From: Halodesulfovibrio aestuarii DSM 17919 = ATCC 29578
Lineage (GTDB): Bacteria; Desulfobacterota; Desulfovibrionia; Desulfovibrionales; Desulfovibrionaceae
Direction of reading: 5' to 3'
DNA length: 64,000 nt
Assembly: GCF_000384815.1 (NCBI RefSeq)
Contig: NZ_ARQF01000020.1
Span: 310,001 to 374,000 of the forward strand
A program made the position numbers and the translations under genes. This document shows positions 23,154-31,438 of the stretch, piece after piece. A model generated the notes under the pieces. The model was not told the DNA's origin, did not search any database, and was given only the letters and a program-made list of their open reading frames with translations. Every line of letters begins with the position of its first letter. The stretch's first letter is position 1.

Positions 23154-26026
23154 TGTACCATCGCTCCTTCTGCTCCCGTTGTCTCATCCGCAACCGTATC
23201 AGCCATGGCATTCGCACATGCATCCATTCTCGCTATCATGTCATATGCCGGGGAAAACCGGTCGTAATGGCACAAAAACAGTCGTTGGAAGGCATCATAT
23301 AAAGCATGCATGTCCGCATCACTATGGAGGCCTGTATCCCGTTGCCGTGAAAAAGCAGTCAGTCCGCCCAACACAAATAAAGCTGAACGCATGGCCTGCA
23401 TGTCTTCCCCTTTAAGGCTGCCCACTACCAGATCCCCCTTACGTACAACCTTAAATCCCATATCCTCCAGCACAGAGCGGATAAGTCGTGCCCTGCGTTT
23501 ACGCCGTTCGGGGTCAGCGAGTCCTCCAGCAAAACGGAAATATACATGATTGCGGTGTGTATCCGGCCCTAGATAGGCATCTACCACGCTAAAGTGGTAC
23601 CCAAGACGCAGACTTATATTCACGTAATCTTTTGAAACAATGGCTAAATTCTCGCCCAAAGTGTTACCTGAAGAAGAAAGCATAGTCATACTATGCGGCA
23701 TGCTGGAAATGACATCGCGAATGCCGAGTGAAACAGGCGAGAGATCCCACCCTTCTTTGCGCAAAAAGCCGTCCAGAAAAGCTGAGAACGGAAGAGAACG
23801 AACATCCTCAGGTACCGGACGAGTTGAGGCATCAGATGCAAGTCCACCTGCGATATCCAGCACGCGCAGATCCATAGGCCGACTTAACTGCATACTGCGG
23901 GTGCGGATGGCACCAAGTCCCGGCCTGCGTTCCTGAAAGTAGGCAAGTTCTTCCACGGATTTTTCATGGCAATAATGAATCAGGTCATGAAAGGTACGGC
24001 ACCCCGAAGGGGCAAAATCAGGGGATTCCGGATTCACAAGATGAAGGGGGGAAATAAACCTCAGCAGCCTGCGCAGAGTATGGTACTCAGGAGAGGTCGG
24101 ATACAGATCATCTCCGGCCATTGAAAATTGTAGCAGAAAAGGAAGCACACCTGCATACAGAGTCGTTTCCCCTGCGTCTAATGTAATTTCAGAACCTTCC
24201 GGAATGCGTTCCATGACATCCGCAATCCCGAACACAGTAGGCAACCGTAATTCTCGGGCAACAGTGGCAAGATGCCCTGCAACGGTACCGTTTTCGCATA
24301 TGATAGCTGATGCCCGCTGAAGGATGGGCGTCAGGCGAGGCGAGGCCACCTGCGCCACAGCAATGGCTCCGACAGGAAAATCTTCCGTGCGCATGTTCTC
24401 AGCTACATGCACCGCCCTGCCTGCGACTACACCGGATTGCACCATATGGCCACCGCGAGCCAATATAGTGGCGTTATGCAACTCTTCTGCAAGAGCATCA
24501 GCTAACTGTGTCTGTGCTTCGGACGAGTCTTCCTGAGCAGACGGACGGTAGGGAGTAGCCCGTAAAATACGGCATCTACCGCTGGCATCAAATTCCCAGT
24601 CCAACGAAACAGGAAGCCCCAGCATACGCTCCATAGTCATGGCAGTTTCAGCGAGAGCCTGCATATCCTGTCTACGCAACAAAGCAGAGCCACGGAAGCT
24701 GCCCCCCTCCATTACGGAAGTGGCGCGCTTGCCATCAGGAAACCGAAAACCCGGTTGCCGCGCAGCAATCTCTGACTGTATGGGAATAAAAGGGTAGGTG
24801 CGTTGCAACAGGTAGCAGTCAGCCGTGGCTGTCTGCCCGTTTGCCCCGTCCGATGCCGTATCGCCCGAATGAATCGCGGTGATAGACAACGCATCCTGCC
24901 ATGCCAAAGCATTGTGTGGATTTTCACAGCCAATACGGCTTGTCACGGAACCGCGTGCTGTTGTCATTTTTGACCGCACTAACAGGACAGATAAACGAGG
25001 GGCTTTAGTATCCCCCCACGAAGAGAACTCAAGAATATTGTGTAGAATAGATTCAAGCAGAACAACATAAGACTCAGGCGCGGCAGTGTCAGTGCGCAAA
25101 GCAAGCAATCGGGAAATTGCCAGTTGGTCGGGGGGGATTTCACTTCCTGATTCGCCACGCAAATCAGGTGCTCCGTCTTCAACAACAACGCTCAGTCCAC
25201 CATCTTTGTGTTGCTGCAGGCGCAGGACGGCACGACAATCACTATCCTCGTCAGCCCACGCATCGTCATCCACCAGTGCATTCACTCTGGAGATTACAAC
25301 ACGCAGACCAGAAAACTCCTGATCCGATTTTGAATTCGCCTGCAAAAGTTCGGCAATGTGCTCTGCCAGTTGTTCCCTCAACTGATCTGCATCTGCGTCC
25401 CTGTCTTTATCGCTGTTTCCTAAAGGCTCAGTCATGCTGTGTACAGACTGTATTCCATGCAGATATCGTTGGGAGAGGTTTTCGTCAGAAGAAATAACAG
25501 AACACCTGTTCTTCGTTAACTTCAGCAGAATGTCCACACCTTCGGTGGTCAGCACACAGCCTCCGGCAACGGGAAGCCCTGTATGATTATGCAACTCAGC
25601 AAGACAAACAGCGTCTATTCCCGCCAAGGGCTCCAGTTCCCATCCCACCTTCTGCAAAGGCAACACAGGGGCTCCGGCCAGTGCGCGTACATCACCAGCC
25701 AAAATGTCGTCCAGTATGGTACGGATGTCCTGATACCGATCATATAATGGCACATACGCATTACCGGTCAGGGCATTCAGGCTGTAGACCACATGGTGTA
25801 CATCTGAAGCCACACGCCGAACCGACTGTTCGAGAAAAGCACGGTCAAAAATATATTCGCCACCAAGGGCCCGATCCATGTTGGCAACAGTTTCCAGAAT
25901 CTTGTTATTCAACTCCAGAATACGGCGAAAATTATTAAACATGGATTGCAAACGCCAGAAAGCGATATCCGGCTCTGCCGTATCCTGCTTGCATCGTATT
26001 CGTTCAAGAAAGCGCTGCCACCACAT
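23150..26026 (-). CDS. ATP-grasp/phosphohistidine protein, paralogue 2, degenerate ATP-binding part
   Basis: 958 residues with the same architecture as its neighbours: an N-terminal helical domain (NFRRILELNNKILE, GGEYIFDR), a PPDK_N-like region (120-495), a His domain with His585 in GTVAGHLATVARELRLPT, and the shared C-terminal domain (GCRTFHDLIHYCHEKSVEE; NHVYFRFAGGL). In the ATP-grasp region the RSS...ED...SFAGQ motif is gone (it reads ISRVNALVDDDAW) and the QxRP end is CRILRATPYRP. This copy therefore probably cannot use ATP itself, but it keeps the phosphohistidine. It could receive phosphate from a paralogue or act as a regulator. A good AGGAG site precedes the start. Confidence 0.78.
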   Translation of the reverse strand: MWWQRFLERIRCKQDTAEPDIAFWRLQSMFNNFRRILELNNKILETVANMDRALGGEYIFDRAFLEQSVRRVASDVHHVVYSLNALTGNAYVPLYDRYQDIRTILDDILAGDVRALAGAPVLPLQKVGWELEPLAGIDAVCLAELHNHTGLPVAGGCVLTTEGVDILLKLTKNRCSVISSDENLSQRYLHGIQSVHSMTEPLGNSDKDRDADADQLREQLAEHIAELLQANSKSDQEFSGLRVVISRVNALVDDDAWADEDSDCRAVLRLQQHKDGGLSVVVEDGAPDLRGESGSEIPPDQLAISRLLALRTDTAAPESYVVLLESILHNILEFSSWGDTKAPRLSVLLVRSKMTTARGSVTSRIGCENPHNALAWQDALSITAIHSGDTASDGANGQTATADCYLLQRTYPFIPIQSEIAARQPGFRFPDGKRATSVMEGGSFRGSALLRRQDMQALAETAMTMERMLGLPVSLDWEFDASGRCRILRATPYRPSAQEDSSEAQTQLADALAEELHNATILARGGHMVQSGVVAGRAVHVAENMRTEDFPVGAIAVAQVASPRLTPILQRASAIICENGTVAGHLATVARELRLPTVFGIADVMERIPEGSEITLDAGETTLYAGVLPFLLQFSMAGDDLYPTSPEYHTLRRLLRFISPLHLVNPESPDFAPSGCRTFHDLIHYCHEKSVEELAYFQERRPGLGAIRTRSMQLSRPMDLRVLDIAGGLASDASTRPVPEDVRSLPFSAFLDGFLRKEGWDLSPVSLGIRDVISSMPHSMTMLSSSGNTLGENLAIVSKDYVNISLRLGYHFSVVDAYLGPDTHRNHVYFRFAGGLADPERRKRRARLIRSVLEDMGFKVVRKGDLVVGSLKGEDMQAMRSALFVLGGLTAFSRQRDTGLHSDADMHALYDAFQRLFLCHYDRFSPAYDMIARMDACANAMADTVADETTGAEGAMVQ

Positions 26027-26090
26027 AGATCGCTCCTGTACATGGAAGTTTGGAAATCCATTTCCGCACCATCAGTCCAGCTAGTTGCTG

Positions 26091-26498
26091 TTATTGTGTT
26101 TCGCCCCGAAGCTCCTGCTCAATTTTTCGCACGCAATCCAGAATATCACCCAACTTGAACGGCTTGGCCACAAAGTCAAATGCACCCTTACGGTACGACT
26201 CCTTGGCAGTTTCCAATGTAGCAAAACCAGTTATGATAATCACACGAGTTTCCGGTGCAACAGCTTTAGCTGCGGAAAGTACTTGCATGCCGTCCGCACC
26301 TTCCATCTTTAAATCGGTGATAATTATATCGAATGCAGTATCTTTGAGTCGAGCCAAAGCTGAAGCGCTTTCGGTGAAGGTTTCCACTTCATAGCCCTGC
26401 TTCTGAAACGCGGGTTTGAGGCGTTTACAAACGATGGGTTCATCATCAAGAATCAGTATTCGAAAACGCTTGCCGTTTCCGTTGCTCTCTTCCGTCAT
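26091..26498 (-). CDS. Single-domain response regulator (stand-alone receiver)
   Basis: 135 residues made only of a CheY-like receiver: acidic pair in ILDDE (18-20), phosphoacceptor Asp62 in IIITDLKMEG, Thr in IIITGFA and Lys in DFVAKPF. No output domain. The segment DDEPIVCKRL closely matches DDEEIVCKRL in the NtrC-type regulator at 32935, suggesting the same kinase serves both. The start overlaps the end of paralogue 3 by 53 bases and has AGGAG six bases upstream. It sits between paralogues 3 and 2, so it may control or relay phosphate to them. Confidence 0.88.
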   Translation of the reverse strand: MTEESNGNGKRFRILILDDEPIVCKRLKPAFQKQGYEVETFTESASALARLKDTAFDIIITDLKMEGADGMQVLSAAKAVAPETRVIIITGFATLETAKESYRKGAFDFVAKPFKLGDILDCVRKIEQELRGETQ

Positions 26499-29067
26499 AT
26501 CTGGCTCCTAAAAAATGCTTCATGGCCGTTATGAATGCTTCTGCATGCTCCTGAATATCCTTATCGGTATGCATCCGTGCATCAAGCTGTCTGGTATAAC
26601 CTACCAAGCTGCCTAGCATTCGCATGCGTAAAGACATCCGCTCACATGACAGCTTCTTCAACCTGCCTACCACAAGGTCCCCATGTACCTCTACCCGAAA
26701 ATCGAAATGCTCCAGAACCGTTGCAATAAACTGCGCCCTTCGGGAGCGGCGGACGAATTCGGTAACACCGCCCAGAAACCGGAAATAAATGTAGTTATCA
26801 TTTATGATATCAGAAATATAGGCATCGATGATGTTAAAATGATACCCCAACCGCATGTTGATGTTCATATAGTGCTTCAACACCACCGCGAGATTGCGCC
26901 CCACCTCGTCCGGACTGGCAAGCAATGTAGGAAACGTACGCGTGAAGCTGGACATAAAGCTGCCCAGATTCACTGAAACAGGATCCATGCACCACATGTC
27001 TGCGCATTCCATACCCTTAAGAAATTCCTGTAGAGGGATAGAAGCAATTTGCTCTGGAGTAGCAGTACGAACCTCAGGCCGGCAAGTGGTTCCCTCTCCC
27101 GCATCAATAAGCATAAGCCCCAAAGGATACTTTGTTTCCAACCTCTTAGGGGCGGAAAGATGCTGCACTTCCTGCCGCTCGCTGAGTCGAATGAGGTACT
27201 CAACGGCCTTTTCATGAATATAACGGGTAATATCGTGGTATGTACGGCAAGCGGAAGGTTTAAAGTTTTCCGCATGCGGGTCGAGCAAGTTCAATGGACT
27301 GGTATGCTTAATAACTCTTCGTAATAGACGATATTCATAAGAGTCTTCAAACACATCTTCTTCTGTCAGTGTAAAGCGATCCAAAGCGCAGATGCTGCCA
27401 CGATACGCCACATTCTGTGTAGCATCGAGAGTGATTTCATCACCCGAGCGAAGCAAGGATGTGGCTACCTCAGTATTGACGACAGTTGGAACCCTGTATT
27501 CACGGGCAATGGTAGCCATATGCCCCGTTGGCGATCCCACATCGGTGATGATCCCCTGCGCCTTGTGCATCACACGCGAAAAACGTGGCGAAGTGTATCG
27601 GGACACCAGAATAGCCCCGTACGGGAATGTTGTCAGATCAGTGTTGTGATCGACCAGAAAAACTTTACCTACTGCCACACCGCGCTGTGCCACTACTCCT
27701 TTACCGGAAAAAACAATCTCAGCGTTGCGGGTCACGTCCTCAAGTTGCGGCTCAGAGTTCAACGGAGCGGCCCAAAAACGTAGAGGGCGCGACTGCAGAA
27801 TCTGCAACGCCCCGCTAGCATCATAGCCCCATTCAATATCCTGCGGACGTTTGTAGTACCGTTCTATACTCATGGCGGCCTGTGCCAGATGCTCTAACTG
27901 CTCAAGCGTAAGGCTTGGGACCAAATGTAACCCTTCTGGAATATCCTTCCATTCCGTACCGCCTCCCGGTGCAAGCACAAGTCGCCTTTGCTTATCTGCT
28001 ATGGACAAAGATCGCAAAGAATACGGAGCTGCCCTGTCCAGCACAAGAGTGTCCGAGGGAGCATCACCATCAACAACGGGAGAACAAAGTCCCCATACGG
28101 CGTTGGCTACCATGACACCATCAGCAACGTGCGGGGCATATGTATGCAACACGCCACCGACCACACTTTCCACCATCAACTGGCACCCCACCGCCATAGC
28201 TATTTCATGTTCATGAAAGCCTTTTACTAGGCGATATTTCCAAGCTTTATAGGAGTATGTACTAGCTATAACTTTACGGTAGGCATCCATTATCTGTCCG
28301 CGGGGCACATTCAGAACAGTTTCATACTGTCCGGCAAAGCTGGCATCGCCATCTTCACCCCACGCGCTGCTGCGCAAGGCTACACGGATATTCCGTATCC
28401 CCTGAGCCCGCGCCAAGTCATCCAAAGCAGCCAAGACCTGTGAGGTCAGGCTGCGTGGCAGGGGAGCGCTCATAATACGCTCTTGTATGGTGTCGGCAAG
28501 CTGTTCAAGAGCGGCTTCATCCTGCCCGTCCCACGCCTCTATACCCTCTCTGGCCAACGCAAGTAAGCCGTTCTGTTGCATAAAGTCATAGAACGCACGG
28601 GTGCTGATGACAAATCCGTCCGGTGTGGAAAGCCCCAGCCGGTTTCGGATATCTCCCATGTTGGACATTTTTCCGCCGGCCTGCTCACTCAGATCATGCC
28701 CAAGTTCTCGCAAAGGGAGAATGTAGCTTTTCCCTGAGGGAGCATGTGTTCCGTCCAATTCTTCCTGAATGGCCTGACGAATATGCTCAAAGGCCAGAAA
28801 GAGTTCGACGTTCTTACTCTGAGTCAAAATACTGAGATCGGAAATCAGCTTGAACACCATGTCATCAAGCTGCTCCGCCGTATCTAATATGTACTGACGA
28901 TCAAAGACGTACTCGCCTCCCGACTTGTCTCCCATGTCAGCCATGAGTTCCAAGATGCGGTTGTTCCTTTCCAGAATACTCTGGAATTTTTTAAAATGCA
29001 CTCCGAACGGAAGTACACGTTTTTTGGATCGCCAGGAGGCGAGAACGTCTTTGAATTTACGTAACAT
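26446..29067 (-). CDS. ATP-grasp/phosphohistidine protein, paralogue 3
   Basis: 873 residues. N-terminal helical domain (FQSILERNNRILELMADMG, GGEYVFDR); PPDK_N ATP-grasp (115-430) with VALRSSAWGEDGDASFAGQ (229-247), QLMVESVVGGVLHT and LQILQSRPLRFW; swivelling domain with His516 in GSPTGHMATIAREYRVPT; C-terminal domain (about 580-870) with ACRTYHDITRYIHEKAVE and NYIYFRFLGGV. The nucleotide-binding motifs are present, so it should be ATP-competent. It is the first of the three paralogues to be transcribed, after the TIGR02186 gene. No PEP/pyruvate barrel is present, so PEP synthase activity is not expected despite the likely automated name. Confidence 0.8.
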   Translation of the reverse strand: MLRKFKDVLASWRSKKRVLPFGVHFKKFQSILERNNRILELMADMGDKSGGEYVFDRQYILDTAEQLDDMVFKLISDLSILTQSKNVELFLAFEHIRQAIQEELDGTHAPSGKSYILPLRELGHDLSEQAGGKMSNMGDIRNRLGLSTPDGFVISTRAFYDFMQQNGLLALAREGIEAWDGQDEAALEQLADTIQERIMSAPLPRSLTSQVLAALDDLARAQGIRNIRVALRSSAWGEDGDASFAGQYETVLNVPRGQIMDAYRKVIASTYSYKAWKYRLVKGFHEHEIAMAVGCQLMVESVVGGVLHTYAPHVADGVMVANAVWGLCSPVVDGDAPSDTLVLDRAAPYSLRSLSIADKQRRLVLAPGGGTEWKDIPEGLHLVPSLTLEQLEHLAQAAMSIERYYKRPQDIEWGYDASGALQILQSRPLRFWAAPLNSEPQLEDVTRNAEIVFSGKGVVAQRGVAVGKVFLVDHNTDLTTFPYGAILVSRYTSPRFSRVMHKAQGIITDVGSPTGHMATIAREYRVPTVVNTEVATSLLRSGDEITLDATQNVAYRGSICALDRFTLTEEDVFEDSYEYRLLRRVIKHTSPLNLLDPHAENFKPSACRTYHDITRYIHEKAVEYLIRLSERQEVQHLSAPKRLETKYPLGLMLIDAGEGTTCRPEVRTATPEQIASIPLQEFLKGMECADMWCMDPVSVNLGSFMSSFTRTFPTLLASPDEVGRNLAVVLKHYMNINMRLGYHFNIIDAYISDIINDNYIYFRFLGGVTEFVRRSRRAQFIATVLEHFDFRVEVHGDLVVGRLKKLSCERMSLRMRMLGSLVGYTRQLDARMHTDKDIQEHAEAFITAMKHFLGARYDGREQRKRQAFSNTDS

Positions 29068-29079
29068 TAAGATTCCTTG

Positions 29080-29859
29080 TTAGTGAGCACCCTTGCTCTG
29101 GAAAACCATACCAATGATCAAGCCGCTGAATATAGCAATAATGGTTGCCAACACGCCATAAAGCAGAGAGTTGTCAAATGCCATGGAGCTAAGCCATTTC
29201 GGGAAACCTACCAAAGCAGCCTCTACAGGAGCTGTGTTTTTCCCGATTATGATGCCGTCACGAAGGACTGCGGCCTCCACAAGGTATTTTCCAGGAGAAA
29301 GCGCGGAAGGGATATGCAGCTTAGCCGTGTACGACTGCATGCCGTCAACAACTTTGCCAAACACAATACCACCTTCGGACTCATGGTACATACCGTCCTG
29401 TTCTTTCAACAGGATCAGTTCATGAGCAACGTCTATCTTAGGCAACTCGGTCGTCTTTTCCACTTCAACGGCATCCCGCAGTCCTTCCAGACGGTAGGAA
29501 GCAACAGCAGCCCCGAGCTGGTCAAAAGGACGACTTGAATCCACAAGACAAACGTTAGGGACGTTTTTAACGGCAACTTTTCCTACGTTCATCCAAAGCA
29601 GACCGAAAAGTTTGCCTTTTTCACGCAGATGCATGTCGGCAGGAGGGCCGGTAAAACGCAAAACAACGTCACTGCCTTCCGGTACGGTACCATGAACGGT
29701 AAGATCTATACCGTCATACTGTGCCCCCATAGCAATAGATTCTGGAGCAGCCTTTATAGCACTGATGTCTGTTTCTGCATGTGCAGGCACGGAAACAGCA
29801 CTCACGACAAACAAACAGAATGCTGCCATTGCAAGGCGAAAGAAGGTAACAGTCTTCAT
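29080..29859 (-). CDS. TIGR02186-family membrane-anchored protein
   Basis: 259 residues: a signal peptide (FFRLAMAAFCLFVVSAVSVPAHA), an extracytoplasmic beta-rich domain (about 30-220, GAQYDGIDLTVHGTVPEGSD and VVLRFTGPP), and one C-terminal membrane helix (LLYGVLATIIAIFSGLIIGMVF). This is the TIGR02186 (putative transmembrane protein) pattern, usually found beside a TauE/SafE permease, as here, where the permease gene ends one base upstream. Function unknown; it may be an extracytoplasmic partner of the permease. A GGGAGG site precedes the start. Confidence 0.8.
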   Translation of the reverse strand: MKTVTFFRLAMAAFCLFVVSAVSVPAHAETDISAIKAAPESIAMGAQYDGIDLTVHGTVPEGSDVVLRFTGPPADMHLREKGKLFGLLWMNVGKVAVKNVPNVCLVDSSRPFDQLGAAVASYRLEGLRDAVEVEKTTELPKIDVAHELILLKEQDGMYHESEGGIVFGKVVDGMQSYTAKLHIPSALSPGKYLVEAAVLRDGIIIGKNTAPVEAALVGFPKWLSSMAFDNSLLYGVLATIIAIFSGLIIGMVFQSKGAH

Positions 29860-29860
29860 A

Positions 29861-30796
29861 TTAATGACCTCCCATGTATGCCAACAGCACGTCAGGACGA
29901 GCCAGCAGGTCGTACAGCATCTTTACCATCACAACAAGAACCAACGAGGCGAGACAAATCTTAAGCTGTTCGCCACCCAATTTTTTGCCTACCTTGGTAC
30001 CAACCTGTGCCCCGATAGAGGAGCCGAGCAGAAGCAAAAGCGCCAGCACGAAGTCTACAGTATGGTTTTGCCATGATTGCATGATAGTAACGTTCACGCA
30101 GGTAAAGAGGATCTGGAACAGACTTGTACCAACAACTACATGCATCGGCATACGTAGCAAATAAACCATAACCGGCACCATAATGAATCCGCCGCCCACA
30201 CCCATAATTGCAGCGAGAACACCTACAAGCACACCGAGTAACAACGGCATAAGCACCGATAACTGTACTCCGGAACGCGGAAAGTCCATCTGGAACGGCA
30301 AGGCGCCTATCGCCCGCGCATAACGTGATTCCTGTTTAGGTGCTTCCTCCACCTTGGTAGCTGTTGGCTTACGCATAGCTTGCAGGCTTTCCAAAAACAT
30401 GAAACCGCCAACAAACCCGAGCATCAGCACGTACGTGATGCTAATAAGAAAATCGGCATTGCCGAGTTGACGCAGGATCTTGATGAGCTGCACCCCGAGA
30501 CTGCCGCCGCCGACACCACCTAGAAGCAGCAGCATGCCCATTTTAAAATCCACATTGCCCAGCTTAAAGTGAGCAAAAGTACCGGATGTGGATGCACCCA
30601 CAATCTGGTTGGAGTCCGACGCCGCTGCCACGGTCGGCGGAATGCCAAGCATAATAAGAAGCGGTGTCATCAAAAAGCCGCCTCCGACACCAAAAATGCC
30701 GGAAAGCAAACCAACCACGCCGCCAAGCCCAAGAATTGCGAGACAATTCACGCTATTGCCCGCTATGGGAAGATATAGATTTAAATCCAGACTCAT
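29861..30796 (-). CDS. TauE/SafE-family sulfite/organosulfur exporter-like permease
   Basis: 311 residues, about eight membrane helices in two internally similar halves: GLGGVVGLLSGIFGVGGGFLMTPLLIML near the N-terminus and LGVLVGVLAAIMGVGGGFIMVPVMVYLL in the second half. The repeated GxGGGFxxxP motif is diagnostic of TauE/SafE (DUF81). Family members are proposed to move sulfite, sulfoacetate or related anions across the inner membrane; the substrate here is unknown. It is co-transcribed with the TIGR02186 gene and the phosphohistidine proteins, in an organism likely to handle sulfite. Confidence 0.88.
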   Translation of the reverse strand: MSLDLNLYLPIAGNSVNCLAILGLGGVVGLLSGIFGVGGGFLMTPLLIMLGIPPTVAAASDSNQIVGASTSGTFAHFKLGNVDFKMGMLLLLGGVGGGSLGVQLIKILRQLGNADFLISITYVLMLGFVGGFMFLESLQAMRKPTATKVEEAPKQESRYARAIGALPFQMDFPRSGVQLSVLMPLLLGVLVGVLAAIMGVGGGFIMVPVMVYLLRMPMHVVVGTSLFQILFTCVNVTIMQSWQNHTVDFVLALLLLLGSSIGAQVGTKVGKKLGGEQLKICLASLVLVVMVKMLYDLLARPDVLLAYMGGH

Positions 30797-30816
30797 ATAA
30801 CCTCTCCTACAATTCG

Positions 30817-31233
30817 TTATACGCCTTTTTTAGGGACCAAGATCTCCACTCTGCACGAAACCCGATGCCGGATTGAATGCAACGTGGAGTAGTATCTCTC
30901 TGGTGATCGCGCATCTTCTTCAGGTATTTCATGCACCAACAAAGAGATCTTGTTATTATTAATGAATTCAATGACTTCATTATCGTAACTACCCTCAGCC
31001 AAGAAATAGTTGATGCAAATACCTTCTGACTTTGCCGCTTCGATGTTCAGCCCAAGACGTACACGTACATCTTCCTCCACCTGCTGTTCCGCACGCGAAA
31101 GCGCACGTTCTACAGGCGGGACTACGAGCAGGACATTAAGCTTCACATCCATGCGTTTTGCCAGTGCACATGCTCTGGATAGAGCTCCCCAAGCCCCGTG
31201 TTTTCCATCAATTGCGACAAGTATACTTTCCAT
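30817..31233 (-). CDS. Universal stress protein (UspA family)
   Basis: 138 residues with a Usp-like start (ESILVAIDGKHGAWGALSRACALAKRMDVKLNVLLV) and a single alpha/beta domain. The usual ATP-binding Gly motif (GxxGxxxxxxxxGS) near the C-terminus is replaced by RSPERYYSTLHSIRH, so it is probably a non-ATP-binding type. It is the first gene after the sigma-54 promoter at 31258-31273. It may sense stress for the downstream system; that is inference. Confidence 0.75.
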   Translation of the reverse strand: MESILVAIDGKHGAWGALSRACALAKRMDVKLNVLLVVPPVERALSRAEQQVEEDVRVRLGLNIEAAKSEGICINYFLAEGSYDNEVIEFINNNKISLLVHEIPEEDARSPERYYSTLHSIRHRVSCRVEILVPKKGV

Positions 31234-31257
31234 GAGAGTCCTCTACGGATAGTGCAT

Positions 31258-31273
31258 AGCAATGAAGATGCCG
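31258..31273 (-). promoter_or_regulatory. Sigma-54 promoter of the usp-tauE-phosphohistidine operon
   Basis: Read on the minus strand: CGGCATCTTCATTGCT, with GG (-24) and GC (-12) separated by exactly ten bases and a TTGC -12 box (consensus TGGCAC-N5-TTGC). The predicted start near 31247 leaves a short leader to the usp ATG at 31233. A sigma-54 activator is encoded divergently. Confidence 0.75.
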
Positions 31274-31346
31274 AAATAAGATGTACTTTTTTATTTAAAT
31301 AATTCAGACAGATAAGAGTATGGGCAGATTTTTAAAATATATTTTA

Positions 31347-31401
31347 TTTCATTTTGAAACAAAAAAAGGGTATCCTAAACACCTCATGTTTCATTTTGAA
31401 A
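31347..31401. promoter_or_regulatory. Two identical 13-bp palindromes, probable enhancer sites
   Basis: TTTCATTTTGAAA occurs at 31347-31359 and 31389-31401, centres 42 bp apart (four helical turns). They lie 75-130 bp upstream of the sigma-54 promoter, the usual place for activator dimers, and just upstream of the kinase/regulator genes. The binder is probably the NtrC-type protein at 32935-34275. Confidence 0.65.
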
Positions 31402-31438
31402 TACAAATATCCTCGCTGTCGCAATTATGGAGACTGAG

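Noticed and set aside
20418-29067. Ordinary PEP synthases
   Set aside because: The PEP/pyruvate TIM-barrel domain is missing in all three and replaced by an unrelated C-terminal domain.
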